Below are positions 22,441 through 35,240 of a stretch of 64,000 nucleotides of DNA, piece after piece. Position 1 is the first letter of the stretch. Every line of letters begins with the position of its first letter. Under the pieces are notes generated by a model. It was not told where the DNA came from. It saw only the letters and a program-made list of their open reading frames with translations, and searched no databases. A program made the position numbers and the translations under genes. Source of the DNA: Antilocapra americana (taxonomy: Eukaryota; Chordata; Mammalia; Artiodactyla; Antilocapridae); contig ML660777.1 of NCBI GenBank assembly GCA_007570785.1, positions 9,819,908 to 9,883,907 on the forward strand, in the 5' to 3' direction.

Positions 22441-22800
22441 TAAAGACAAACTAAACCCAGTGCCCTGCCCGGCACTGGACCACACGAACAGCCACCGCCC
22501 ACCTCCCGGCTCCCCACACTTTCCCAGATGATCCTGGCCGATTCCAGGGTGTGAAACTCCCCGTGAAAGATAGGGAGGTGTCAGCAGCTCAGCCCAGAAA
22601 GCTGGGGATTGGGCAGTGGCTTCCTGTAATCCCGGCGCTGGCTGGCTGCCCCGTTCTTGGCAGTGAGGGCTGGGCGGTGGGCTGGAGACAGCTGCGCCAG
22701 CCCTGCTCTCTGCACGGCCTGGAGCGCTGGCCCCTCATGGAACTGCCGCACCATGTTCTGCCTGAAAGGTGAGGGGGCTTTGAGCCCGCCAGGGTGGTGA
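22441..22800 (+). promoter_or_regulatory. GC-rich patch, candidate alternative first exon
   Basis: About 15 CpG dinucleotides in 360 bp in a window otherwise depleted of CpG. It contains an inverted CCAAT box (ATTGG at 22608-22612) and gccgcaccATG with A at -3 (ATG at 22753-22755), followed after five codons (MFCLK) by a strong donor, AAG|GTGAGG, with GT at 22769-22770. This is what a short 5' exon encoding a protein N-terminus can look like. I do not recognise the N-terminus, there is no TATA box, and chance remains quite possible. Confidence 0.3.
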
Positions 22801-25507
22801 AGTAGAAGAGTGTTCATTCAGCATCAGAACCGAGGGCTGGTTCTCTTAAAATCAAAGTTGGAGAGAGTTTTGTTAAGTATGAAAGTGAAAAAGTCATTGT
22901 TCTTTTCTGGTTGCAAACAGGAAGAAAGACCTCCTGCTGGGGAGATGGAATTTTTCTTTTAGACAGGATATTTCTCTGTTTGGATGCGTTTGGGATGTGT
23001 TTTGTCATAGACTAAGTAATTAAAAGTTTAGAATGAAAGGAAACTTCATCATCTAAGTGGGGATGGTTTACAGTTGGGGTATGAGTCCTGTTAGAGAAGT
23101 TTTCATGTGATAAGTTGCTCCTGGAAAGGGTTAGAGAGAAAAGAAGAAGGAGAGAGCAATCCTATTACTTGCAGCTTTAATGTTTGAATTCAGGAATGAA
23201 ATTAATTTTACCATAGAATAGAAATTCTTGTCCTAGCTATGTGTGTATGGACTATAGTACTTTGGGAAGTACTGGAAGATGGTGACTATATGAATATATG
23301 TACTGATTCCCCCATTAGTTGGAGAGTGCTTTTCTCTCTTTAAGCAATCATTTTTTCTTCACCTCTTTTTCTTCCAACTCTGTCAATGTAATTATAATTT
23401 AAGCATTTGAGAATGTGTTTTTCAATGAGATTGTTAGAATGGGGGAATTCAAGTGAATTTCCTTGGAACTGGAGTTGACTATTTTGTTCATATCTTTCAG
23501 TGTAAGTCAGTCTGTTGATGTGAAATTCTTGACAGTTTTTCAATTTGGGGAAGTAAAGTGAGCCTGGCTTGCTTTGCTGATTGCTTTTTTGTCCTTCCTC
23601 TGTCCTCACGCTGTTTCTGAGGCGCAGAGTAGTGTTCTCTACTCTCAGCCTTTACAGTTTTAACCCTAACCTGACACCTTAAAAACCACCCAAGTCTTTA
23701 ATATTAAACTCTGAGTTTGGGTTATTTGTTTATATGGTTGGCACAAATTTGATCAAATTGACAAGGTAAAAACAGGAAAGAGCTTCACATCTTTTCCTCC
23801 CTAAGAATTCAACTAATTCTTATTTTAGTGTATTTAGCTGAAATGGATTTCTAAGACGACCCATCAGCTGAAGTGAATTTGAGTATTTCTGAAAAAATAT
23901 TCTTAGGTGAAATGAGTCATGGTTCCTCCTGATGCTGTTTCTCAAAAAATTGTTTGCTCTCAAAAAAGTGTGACTAAGAAGAGCCACGATTCAGGATCAT
24001 TGGATGAGGATGCCTGCTCTCCTAGTGTCATTTCCCCAGCTGAAATCATTATGATCTAATGATAGCTTCCGGTCTAGAGTCTTTAATTGGATGCAGGTGT
24101 GGAGTTGGAGTTGTTGCAGGCCATGTCTTCTGTCGCTTCAACATATTTTCCCCACCCATTCCCATCACAGCAATTCCATTCTATTAAGGAATCTTACCAG
24201 TTTCATGGACTCTCAGTTTCTGAGGTAACTTGGGAGATTTGAGAAAGTCAAATGAGTGGCATATGGTGGCAACTGAGTGCTTTTATGCTGAAGTGTGTGT
24301 TCTAATCAGGAGTCCACAGTCCCTTTTAAAATGTACTTTCTCATCTCCCAGCAGCCAGGACAACTGTTGACATTTGCTCTCTTCCTGTGATTTGTAGCCT
24401 CTTGATTTTTACAATAATGATTTTTAGGTTGCCCTCTAGGTCCTACATGTATGGCCAACCCATGATAAAGTCATGGTGAGATTAAGCACAGGAATATCAA
24501 GGGCTGCTTGGGATGCTTTGTGTCCTTCCTGCATTTGTGTTTGCCTCTGTTGGAGGCTTTTTCAGAGGATTTCACTAATTGGCCTGTTTCTGTGGCTCAC
24601 TGAGGTCCTAGGAGCTCTTTAAGTCTGTGGTTATGATTTGCTTGGATATTAAAGGAAGCATGATTGCCCTTCTTTTAGATTAAATCATGTCTTGTGTATT
24701 TCTTTTAATTGTTAAAGAAAACACATCAAACAGCCTCCCACATGCATGCAGAGTTTCCTTTTCTCCATTTAGACTACTTTTTTTCTTGAAGTCTTGTCTC
24801 AGTTTTTGGTCGATTTGGTGCTAGAAAAATTGCCTTCTTGGAAGAGAAATGTCATCTTTATCATAGCTGTTGACTATAATAGCTCATGTAGTTATAATCT
24901 CTACTCTCTACTGTTGCCATTGAAATAGCTCAGATACATTCACTCCATCCAGGTTTTTTTTCCCATGAGCAACATCTGAGCTCCCAGTCTTTGGGAACAT
25001 GTTCTCTCAAGTTCTGCCCAGTCCCTATCGGTAACAAAGCCATGGTGTGTTCTTCACTGTGTAATCAGGAGTCTTGGAAGTGCATTTCCAGCTTATTAAA
25101 TAATAAGATTAATAGGAAACTACCTTGCATATGTTGTATACCATTCATGGATTACTTTATTCAGAAAAATTAGAATAAAATACTTTTACTTCTAAAACTG
25201 CATGGAATACAAGTAAGTTTTCCTGAGAAAATTCAGAAAATACAAATTTCTTAATTACAGTGTGCCAGCTTCATCTTTGTAAATATTAATTATCTGTTCA
25301 GTGCATCTCTAACTGTGAGGACTAGGTTTTTTTTCTCTTAATTTCCAATCCGTCACGGATATTTTGTAAAACATAGAATCACATGCTGTGGGCTATCACC
25401 ACAATGTCAAACAGCTGTAATAAAGTTCTTAAATATTTATTTCCTTTCCTGTTGTAATCTTATTGTATACTGGTAACAAGGTGTTGGCACTATTTAGTAG
25501 ACAAATC
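22801..25507. other. Unassigned sequence, about 2.7 kb
   Basis: No gene, repeat or RNA recognised. AT-rich and free of recent SINEs; might contain old unique or conserved non-coding DNA. Confidence 0.5.
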
Positions 25508-25935
25508 TGTAGTAGTTTCCTAGAGTGACTGCAACAAATTACCACTAAGTGAGTGGCTCGAAACAGAAATGCCTTCTCACAGTTCTAGAAGCCAGAGTCT
25601 GACAACAAAGTGTTGGCAAGGTCATTGTCTCTCCACAGTCTCGAGGGTGAAATCTTTCCTGGCTTCTTCCAGTTTCTGGCGGCCTCAGGTATTTCATGAC
25701 TTGTGGCAACACCTCTGCCTCTGTCTCCGCATGGCCTTCTTCCCTAGGAGTCTGTCTGTGACTCTGTCACTTGGTTTTCTTATTAGGACATCTGTCATTG
25801 GATTTAGAGTTCACCCTCCTCCGGTATATGACCTCATCTTAGCTGATTACATCTGTAAAAATGCTATTTCCAAATAAGGTCATGTTCTGAGAGTCCCAGT
25901 GGACATGGATTGGGGGGCACTAGTCACCCCATTAG
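25508..25935 (+). repeat. MaLR LTR (MLT1-like), near complete
   Basis: Starts tgtagtagtttcctagagtg and keeps the family order: tctcacagttctagaagcca, ctggcttcttccagtttctg, tgacctcatcttagctgatt, ctatttccaaataaggtcat, and a closing ggggggcactagtc. This is a solitary non-coding LTR. The frame 25569-25877 across it is incidental. Confidence 0.85.
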
Positions 25936-28900
25936 GATGCCTAGTTGCTTGGATTGAGGGTAGCTTCATAGGAGATGTATTTAATGGAGAGCTATAAGGA
26001 TGACCATCCAGTATAGCTGTTTTGATGATACATTTGAAATGTGTAGCATTGTAAGTTTGACCAGTTTGTATAGATAGAAGGGTTGAACATGTGCCCACTA
26101 CAATCAGTCGTGCAAAAGAAAACATTGCCTTTTTGTTTCCTAGAAATTATCCAGTTTCCTTCATATACTCTGATCCTGCTGAGAAGGGAGAAAAACAAAA
26201 AAATTGAACTTTAGTTCGCTGCAGTCAACCCAGTGTGAGCCAAAAATTTAAACAGTTGCATTAGCTAGCTCAGACTGGGATGACGCGGTCTCTCAGAATT
26301 CTCCTGTTATCTCTTCTCTCCAAAGTGAATTCTATTGTTCAGTTTCTCCCTTATTAATATAACAAAAGTGATGCCTGCGAAATTATGTACTTTTGAATCA
26401 TGGACTTGCTCCTTACTTAATTTTTGGAATGTTGGAGAAGGGTACTTCTGTATAGTTGAGTTTTAAAAAATGAGGTATTATTTTGAAAATGTTCTTGCTC
26501 TGAATGTGGAAATGATAAATATATATATTTATTTATACTTATACTTATCTTCTGTACTCTAAAAATAATTTCAGTATGCTTTGTGAGCATCATGGATCTC
26601 AAGCTTCTGAATTTAGTATTGGATTTTACTTGGTCAGGATTCTCTCTCTCCAGGGATTTCAGCCTGGCTTCAGTGTTGGACTAGATTCTTTCCCTTACTC
26701 TCCTCTTATGTGATGCCCAAGATCTAGAAATTGAGTTTCCTGGATTAGAAAAGTGGTGCATTCTGTCGACGGGGTGTATCCCAGCTGCCTACATACTTAG
26801 CATGGTAGGGTCCCATCTATATCCTTTTCTGCTTCACAAGTTACAGATTTAGGAAAGCCTTTAGGTTGTCTAATAATAGCAGAGTTATGTTGGAGATTAC
26901 AGCGATGAACTATGTCAGGCATGTATGTCTGCTCCCGAGAGGGCAGTTCATCCTAGAAACCCGGCTCTGTCCTTCCTCCTCGTGCACCCCGGAGCAGATC
27001 ACAGGCCTCTTCCCAGTTGTCTCGTGCATGTTGTACATGTAAAAGGATTCCTCAGATTCTTTTCTTGGCAGCATTTGGAAAATAATGTCTGGAATCAGAA
27101 ACAGATTTGTTATTTCTGTGCTGAAACAAGTACATTTTTTTCAAGTTAGCAAGCAACCATTTGCTCTGGATGGTTCCCCCACCCCTTCTTCCCACCTTTT
27201 ATAAATCCAGTAATAAACTGTCAAGTAAGCATTGAGCAGAGTTGATGGTATTTTACTATTTGATTCTGAGTATCATTTTAAAAGGCTTGAACAATGAAAA
27301 TGTGAAATGACCTTAGGAATCTTGTATCTGGGTGAATCTGAACATTTCGTTATCATACTTTCATATTTTGAATTTTGCTTAAATTTAAATCAGCCATAGC
27401 CTTTAGAGCCATAGTCCTATAAGCCTTTCTTCCCTCCTTTCATTTAAAAGTTGCATATAATTGCTAGCCAATAACCTACAGTTACCAGGGGGAATTCACA
27501 TTTGCTCAATCTGCAATTTAAAGTAGCACTTTTAATAAACACACTGATGATATCATGCATTTTTCAAACTGGCGGGCAAAGCCCTTGAAATTTAATAAAC
27601 CAAACAAAGCTAGCTTTTTATTTCCTTTGTCTTTCCCCTGAAAACTTGATCATGCTTTCCAGTTCTCTTTCTTTCTTCCACTACTAATCAAAATCTTGCT
27701 TTTAAATATATTGCAGCAGAAGCCAGATCACTGTGCTGAAGAGATGATATAATAGAAACTAGGAGATGCTATCCTTAAGGTATGAAAGAGCAGTTAACAG
27801 AGCTTTGCTGCCAGAGCGTGCAGGGCTGGGGGTCTGCTTGTCTGTGGAGCATGCTCTGTGCAAGGACAGTGCCCTGTGATTTGGTGGGACTGAATCAAAT
27901 GACTTGAATTACCAAAAGCATTGGCAAAGGTTTCCATGAATTTCTTTCTCCATTTGAGGATCTCCTGTCCCATTTTTACCTATTCTTGTTTTCTTTATTT
28001 GCTGATTTCCATGTCTCTTTTTTCTAGTTATTCCCTTTCCTCCTCTGATTGCACGTTGATGGGGGGTGTATTATCCCTGCGCCACATTGAACTCCTTCTA
28101 GTTAAGAAGGTGTGATCAGTAATCTGCACATGCGTTACTAAAGGTGGTAGTTAATAGATGAAGGCAAATGGACCAGTGGGATAAAGGCAATTTACCACTC
28201 AGCACCGCATGTCACCACCATCAGCCAGGCACAAAGGTATGCAGGGATATGTATTTTTCTATTTTAAACATCAGAAGAAAATCCTGCTGAAACAACCTTA
28301 GGGCTTTAAAAGCAATTAATAGCTTTTGCATGATTGAACGTATTGGTGATGCACGGTAGGAAGATGGATATTATTAAATTTAAAGAATGTCCATTGGTTT
28401 ATAAAATCTTACATAGCAGTTGGATTTGAGATAAAGAGGTCTTCATTTGACAGGCAGTAGTATAATGACAAACTGTTTGGTATCATATCAACAATGTCCA
28501 TGCTCCGTCTGTTGGTTATGTCATGTTTATAGGTTTTGTTAACTTGGACTTCAGAATTTGTATTGTTGTGATTGCCAAAATGTGGTTAATGCCGAGAGCC
28601 ATTGAAACAAAGGCCATGATGACTTGAACGAGGATTTAATTTCAGCAGGACACGTTACTTGCATGATAAGGGAAATGTAAGTGCTCATTGCCACTTCTTC
28701 ATTGGAATGTCTTCTTATAACAAAAAGATATAAATAGCATAAACTGAGCTTTAGGAACCAGGAGTTGAAATATACTCTTAAGCAAATTTATATTTAAGTG
28801 GAGTATGGTTTTCAAAGGTCAGGTTATATATTACATGCTTGCTCTTGAGAAATTTGGCAAGACCGCATTTGGAAACAAAAGGGGAAATTTCCCTCCTCTG

Positions 28901-29151
28901 ATGACCATAAGAGGACATCTGTGCTGTTTCTGGTCTAATTTCACTGAGTGAAACTGTGCAAGCTTCGGAAACTTTTAGAATGAAAGTTGTGACACATGCC
29001 TCACTGATGAGTGGAGGAGGGAGGGAAAGGTACACTGCGGCTTGCCTAGGGAGTGCTCTTGGGAGAAGGAGGGCACAGGGCATCCAGAAGGGTTAAAGTG
29101 GCTTCAGGAGAAGGCAGGAGTCCAGGAGATTTCAGAGTTGATTAGAAGACT
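25936..29151. other. Unassigned sequence, about 3.2 kb
   Basis: No gene or repeat recognised. 28280-28700 is repeat-free with several homeodomain- and SOX-like motifs. TA-rich microrepeats lie at 26518-26545. Confidence 0.5.
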
Positions 29152-29211
29152 GGCTGGGGAAACTAAGTAGTAGTGACTTTTCTGTTCTCAAACAGAAAAG
29201 TCTCCTCAGCC
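29152..29211 (+). repeat. Two-stage hairpin (60 nt)
   Basis: Inner stem: GACTTTTCTGTT (29175-29186) pairs perfectly with AACAGAAAAGTC (29191-29202) over a 4-base loop. Outer stem: GGCTGGGGA (29152-29160) pairs with TCCTCAGCC (29203-29211) with one G-U, leaving a 14-nt bulge on the 5' side. It could be a small palindromic transposon relic or an RNA hairpin; no family is recognised. Confidence 0.85.
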
Positions 29212-29936
29212 ACTCTACCATAGAAGATGCCCATGAGGTGGCATGGCAGAGAGAGAACCAGACATAGGGGAGCCCCTAGTCCCAGGTGGTCCCACATCTC
29301 TCCTTCTTTGGCCATATCCTTCAAATTTGTTGGAGTTTTTCTTTACCCCTTTCCTCTTTTTTAAGAGGATAAAAGAAACTGTAGTCCCTTCTATTCCTTA
29401 CAAAAGTGTTGCTGTGACAGACTATCTAGTTTTATGCAAAAAATGCATATTATCCCACAGTGGCTAATTTATATAGATAGAGATTCACCCCAAATTTGTC
29501 AATACCCTGAAATACCTCTTGAGGTTCATCACATCTGACCAAAATGTTCTGATAGAGTTGGGTATGTAAGTATTCATCAGATGTTGACGGCACTTTCCGT
29601 GTGCCTGGTTTCCCTTGCCCCAGGAAAGCCTCCCTTCTCCTGTGCTCCCATGCTTTTTTCCCAGGCCTGGGTCTTCTCAGCACCCAAGACCTTTCCAGCT
29701 GCTTTCCTGTCCTCTCAAAAGGCACTACTGCTTGTGCCTACTTTGAAGGGGGCAGGGGGAATTTCTTCTTTCCCCAAGATTCTCTTTGAGTACAAAGCAA
29801 GGCCAGAGACTTTTTTTTAAGGTTTTCTCTACTAATGATCACCCAGGTAATAAAACATCAACAGATTAGGGAAGAAGATTCAAGAAATCCCAACTGTCCA
29901 TTAATAATGTAAGCCTGAATAAAGTTCTCTTAGCTG
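29212..29936. other. Unassigned sequence
   Basis: No gene or repeat recognised; overlapping small frames near 29450-29820 on both strands have no domain. Confidence 0.5.
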
Positions 29937-29948
29937 TGAGAGTACCAT

Positions 29949-30153
29949 GTGTGACTGCTCAGTCGCTCAGTTGGGTCCAGGTCTTTGCAACCCCATGGAT
30001 GATAGCTTGCCAAGCTCCTCTGTTCATGGGATTCTCCAGGTAAGAATACTAGAGCGAGTTGCCATTTCCTCCTCCTGTGGATCTTGGTGACCCAGAGATT
30101 GAGTCTTTTATGTTTCCTGTGTTGGCAGGTGGATTCTTTACCACTGAGCCACA
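29949..30153 (-). mobile_element. Bov-tA SINE
   Basis: Minus-strand copy with diverged head (accactgagccaca at right). Flanked by tgagagtaccat (29937-29948) and tgagagtagcat (30154-30165), a target duplication with one mismatch. Confidence 0.95.
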
Positions 30154-30165
30154 TGAGAGTAGCAT

Positions 30166-31724
30166 CTACTTGACAAAAGATTGAGGAGTAAATAATAACT
30201 TACATAAGATGCTAGACATTTTATCACAAGAATGTAGTAATATTAGTTAACTGTGACCTTGGTAAGTGCTTCATAAAGTTACTGATTAGAGCTACCTTGG
30301 GTTTTCTGAAAGTAAAGCCTAGTTTGTATTAATACCATAATTTAGGAATACGGTGTAACTGTATAGTGAGAAAGCCAGATATATTTCTGGTTTTTCATTG
30401 CAACATATTTACACCAATTCTTGTAAAGTTTTCTGGCATCACAGTTGTATAAATACACTCAGGTGAATACAAAGAATCATAAGTCACATATACTGGCAAA
30501 TGAACGTTATAGCAACACAAATATTTTGAAAGCCAGGGAAGTCAAAGAATATCCTGACACAGTTCTAACTGCTCCAACGGAAGTATTTGCTGTCACAGCA
30601 TTTGAGACAAAAATCATTCCATTTTGGAAATGTTTTCTGGCAGAACATATCCTTGATAGAAGTCCTAAACAAGATTTGGACTACTCATGTGGCACCTTTT
30701 ATAAAATTGCTTGTATTAAAAAAGAAAAAGAAAAATCTCTCCATATCTAGATGAGAGGAATGACTAGATGCGTGGTTTTATCCTTCATTGGTAGACATGT
30801 CCTTATTTCAGGTTGACTGCTGAGGAATTGGTAACTGGCTTTCTTTACTCTGAAGTATTTCTCCTTTCACTCAGTTCCTTCTTCCGTTGGTAATTGACCC
30901 ATTTTCCATCTCAGAGAGAACAAGTTAGTGAGTGTAAGAGTTGCCCAGCTGAATTATCAGTAAATTACAATGGAAGTTTAAAAAAAGTAACGACTCAAAA
31001 GATGACATTGTATGTCCATCCTTCCAAAACTGCAGGGTCCATAAATTCCAAAAAGACTGAATGCAGGTGAGTAAATTTTTGATGGCTTAAAGCATGATTT
31101 AAAGCATTGGTTAACATGAGATAAAACATTAGTTTGATATTTGCTATCAACTTTTAGGTTTAAAATTATAAGACTGTGACAGAGATAGCTTGTTTTCAGT
31201 CACCCATTGAGAACATCTAAATTTAAAGTTCTGTATATTTTCTGCTTCCTACAGAAAGTTCATGTTGATGTGGCAGATATTATGAATCTTTATTTATATG
31301 CTTTTTGGCCTATGATAACAAATTTGGCTGAAATTGAGTTTGTCTTAGTTGCTCCCTGCCCCTCACTCACCTTCATGAAATTGGTGAATAGATTCATTGT
31401 GGGACTGTTATCTGCAAAAGATAAAGTATCTGTGAATTGTCGGGAAAACAGGAACACCTAAAATATGTGAGATTCCTTTGGCACATGACATACCATAGGG
31501 TTCTCGAAGACTCCTATTTTGGACAGTGTTCGACTGGGTTTCCTTTAAATTTCACTTTGCCTCATTTCCACATTGGAAAGTGATCTGCCTGCTCTGTGCA
31601 TGAAGACGAGCTTTGTCTCCCGCTTGATACTGGCCTCTAGCAACTCTTGTGTGAGGCCTACCATCAGGTCACAGGTTTCTCACATCAGTTCTAAGACAGT
31701 TCTGTAATCAACGTCAAGAACTTT
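30166..31724. other. Unassigned sequence
   Basis: Two plus-strand frames, 30445-30750 (101 residues) and 31207-31461 (84 residues), show no recognisable domain. The second follows an acceptor-like ttctgcttcctacag at about 31240-31254, but has no other exon support. Confidence 0.5.
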
Positions 31725-32280
31725 TTGCTGCTTTCCAGTAGGGGAATCCAGTATTAGTGATGTACTGATAATTCCCACATTTCTGTCTGCAACTGAGACC
31801 TTGCCCCTGAATTTCAAATATGAATATCCAGCTGTCTCTTCCACATTTCCAACTGGGCATCTGCTGGACTTCATGAACTCCTGGTGCCCCTCCATCCCTT
31901 CACCCTCACATCTATTCTGCTGTAGCCTCTTCATTCCCATAAGGGACAAATCCTTTTTTTTTTCCCCCCAGTTGAATAAGCTATAAACCTTGAGTCATGT
32001 ATGACTCCTGTTTTTCTCTTACCCCCACCCTTGCCCTGGTTCAATGTGTCAGAAAATCCTGTTGACTCAATGTAAAATATCTTTTCTGGGATCTGACTCC
32101 CTTTGGCCCCTTTCACTGCCACCTCCTTGCCTGGGTCTCACCTGGGCAGCTATCACAGCTTCTCCTGGCAGCCTATTTTCAACCCGGTAGCCAGAGTGAG
32201 ACTTTGTGAGTTCATGCTACTCCTTTGCTCAAAACACCATTTTGCTCAGAGTAAAAGCTCAAGCCTTGGCAATTTCTCTT
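31725..32280 (+). repeat. L2 LINE fragment, long
   Basis: Follows L2 over more than 500 bp: 'ccacatttccaactgggcatc', 'cttgagtcatgtatgactcc', 'aaaatcctgttgactcaatg', 'gtagccagagtgagactttg' and 'ctcagagtaaaagctcaagc'. It stops short of the 3' tail. Confidence 0.8.
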
Positions 32281-33033
32281 TATTTTGGGAACATCAGTCA
32301 CAGGCCAAAATCAAACCATAGAGGAGAAAGGTGGTTTTCTAAGCTACAGAACTGGTAGCTGGTCAGATCCTTTATTTTGGCAGAAAAGGAAAAGGTTTCC
32401 ATGCCGAAACCACAGCCCCAGGTTAGTCGTGCTGTTGTCTGGTGCTCCTGGAAGGTATAGTCTACTGAGAGGCCTTCATCTTTTCTGCAGTGGGAGTAAA
32501 GATCATCCCTGTCTGTGTCATTTTATCATTACCTGTAGCCGTGTGTGTGCAGCTACAGGTGTTCCTTTAGTTTTTATAAAACAAGTTTGATAAGAGAGTT
32601 TCTGTTGGAATTTTGGAAAATTGATTCCCACGGCTTTTTTTTTTTAATAGGGATTCAGTTAGAACTAAATAGTAGGGAACCTGTCCATAGTCAGTTAGGA
32701 AGCTAACTGAAATATTTAAAAAGCAGCTCAGTTTTTATTCTTGCGCATATATTTGTTTTGCAGAGCTTTGGTTTGTTACAAGGAAGATCGGAAAGTCCTC
32801 TCATGATAAGTTCTTGATATTTCACTTTCCTGTGTTTTTTTTTTTTTTTCTTTCTTTCATAGCATTATTAAAATGGAGGGCAGGCTTTGACCCCACTCAT
32901 TGGGTGGAATTTCTTTGGGAAATACACTACATCACGTGTGTGGTAGTGATAGGTGCTGAGGCTTCCCTATTAGATTCTAAGCTCCTTGAGGGCTTATCCC
33001 ATTGTCTTAACTAAGATGGAATCCTAGTTGATA
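32281..33033. other. Unassigned sequence with small hairpin
   Basis: ACCTGTAGC (32531-32539) and GCTACAGGT (32552-32560) form exact 9-bp arms around a GT-rich loop. A poly(T) run lies at about 32834-32849. Nothing else recognised. Confidence 0.55.
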
Positions 33034-33044
33034 TTTGTAATTAA

Positions 33045-33254
33045 GGGGGCTTCCCTAGTGGCTCAGTGGTAAAGCATCTGCCTGCAGGAGACATGGGTGT
33101 GATCCCTGGGTCAGGAAGATCCCCTGAAGAAGGAAATGGCAACCTACTCTAGTTTTCTTGCCTGGAAAAATCCCATGGGCTGAGGAACCTGGTGGGCTAC
33201 AGCCCATAGGATTGCAAAAGAGTCAGGCAGGACTTAGCAACTAAACAACAACAG
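33045..33254 (+). mobile_element. Bov-tA SINE, full length
   Basis: Head gggcttccctagtggctcag to tail gcaactaaacaacaac. Perfect 11-bp target duplication tttgtaattaa at 33034-33044 and 33255-33265. Confidence 0.97.
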
Positions 33255-33265
33255 TTTGTAATTAA

Positions 33266-34494
33266 AGGAATGAAATGTAGTATTTGATCTAGTTGAAGTA
33301 AAAAAGATTTTAGCCATCATTCTCCATGAAAATAATAGGACTCTTTTGAGGATAACTTAAAAATAGAAAAGTGGATTTTTCTACTTCCAATGGGACTGAA
33401 AATATGAAGGCAATAAGCAGAGCAAGAAAGGTTTTTAACTTTCGAAGTTTTATCTTCTATAGCAACTGGATAGAAAAACCCAGTGTGACAATTTCAATCA
33501 GTAATGACTTACAAGAGGGGGAAGGAAGCTGATCATGGAAGAGGAGAAAGGTTAATGTGTTTCCAGAAATTCAAACATTCAAGACAAATGAGTCTAGACT
33601 TTCTGGTGACAGAGTGGGAGATACGCTTCCCAGGTACCCTCTTAGTCTTTGAAGTGGCAGGTCACCCTCAGGAAAACGGCCAGTCCCCTGCCGGCTCCTC
33701 TCAAGTACTGTTCTGAAGTGGTTACTCTTCTCTTAGAGGACTGAGGTTTTACTTACCACGGAGAAACACAGCCTTCAAGCACTTTCTTCCCTCTTGAGTT
33801 TTCAATTGGAAAAAAGAAAACCAAAAACTAAAACACTCCAATGCATAGTTCCAAGAATGAGCAATGGACTGTAGACTAAAGGGAAAAAAAGTGATAAAAT
33901 TATCTTTAGAAATATGAGATCATTTTCTCATAGCAAGTCACCATGTAACTATGGGACTTTTTCCTTTTTATATCTGTTTAAATATTTCTACTGAAATTTT
34001 ATCCCATTTGACCTTCCTATTCCTTATTCTAAATTTTTCAGATCCACTGGATTCCTTTCTAGGGTTCTCCTGTATGCTTTTCATTCTATTTCCATTACAA
34101 CACTGTTCCCCATTTCCTATGTAAATGTCCTTACAATTTGGTCACTGTGTTTTTCTGTCCATCTTAGGTGCAATGAGAACAGGCTGGTTATTTATTCAGG
34201 ACCTTCTATCAGAGAGTACCTCAAGGTGTTATTAATGTCTGTTGATTGAATGAGTGCTTGACTGCATTGAGGACTTTATTTCCTCCTCTTTACCTCTGTG
34301 AACTGTTATGATTATTAAAAATTACAGGAACTTTGACTTGTAGGTTGTGTTTTCAGCTCAGTAAAATGAAAGTGAAGGACCTGCCATTTTAATGACCAGT
34401 TGAGATCTTAATAAAATTCACATTCAGGGTGGTGAGCCTGGAATTTGCACATTGTGATTAGCCACGAGTAAAGTTTTTGCATGTGAAGCAGACA
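33266..34494. other. Unassigned sequence
   Basis: No gene or repeat recognised. Confidence 0.5.
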
Positions 34495-34690
34495 TACTGT
34501 TAACCCAGGAATTGGAGTTTTTCTGGTCTGAGTTTGTTGCTTACTGACTCAGAGGAAGCCACTTAACCACAGAACCATTTTCTTCATCTAATGAATAGAA
34601 ATGACTCCCCTGCCTTCTTGATGGGGTGCTCTTTGTGGGAATCAAATGAGACAAAGTACCTGGGATGTTAGCACGGAAAGTGGCAGTCCT
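34495..34690 (+). repeat. MIR SINE fragment
   Basis: 'ttgcttactgactcagaggaa', 'ccacttaaccacagaacca', 'ttcttcatctaatgaatag' and 'aatcaaatgagacaaagtac' follow the MIR order. Confidence 0.65.
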
Positions 34691-34839
34691 CTTTGCTACT
34701 CCCTCTTTCATTCTCCTACACTTCCTGTCAGTTCCACCTTCTTAGAATGTTCTGGATTCCATCTCTGCTCTTTATTCCCTGGACTAGCACTGCCTTAGTG
34801 TGATGACTGTTAGCATTTCATGCTTTCAGTTGATTGGGC

Positions 34840-35240
34840 TCCTAACTTTCTGATTCTCGGCTAATTGCTCTCTAATCCCTTACTCCAAACCCTATCCAGG
34901 ACGTGAATAACAGACTTCACTTACCATGCTTTTCTCTAAAACTCTTCAGTTTCCCGCACCCAGCCCCCTACCAGTATAGTGCCTTTAGGATAAAGTTTAA
35001 CTTTGGAGGAGCCTTTTATTAAAGAACAGCTCCCTGTTTTCCTCTTCAGCGTCAGTCCTTTTCACCCATCCACATTCACAATTTTTGCTCATCTCTTTTG
35101 TCAGGACTCTCCACTTAGAAGGACTATCTGTTTCTCCTGTCCCTTCTACCTAACATTGAGTTTGGACTGACAGGACTTATTCATATGTTACCTCCTCCAA
35201 AGCCAGTTTTTCACCCCTGCTCTGTGCTGCCTGTCATGCT
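34840..35240 (+). repeat. L2-like fragment, strongly diverged
   Basis: CT-rich with a partial L2 order: 'aaaactcttcagtttcccgc', 'gtgcctttaggataaagttta', 'catatgttacctcctccaaa'. Tentative. Confidence 0.5.

Noticed and set aside
30445..30750. 101-residue plus-strand frame as a small gene
   Set aside because: No recognised family, AT-driven residue composition, no promoter or exon context; a chance frame is plausible.
31207..31461. Terminal exon starting after ttctgcttcctacag
   Set aside because: The acceptor is good, but the 84-residue frame matches nothing and no partner exon is visible.
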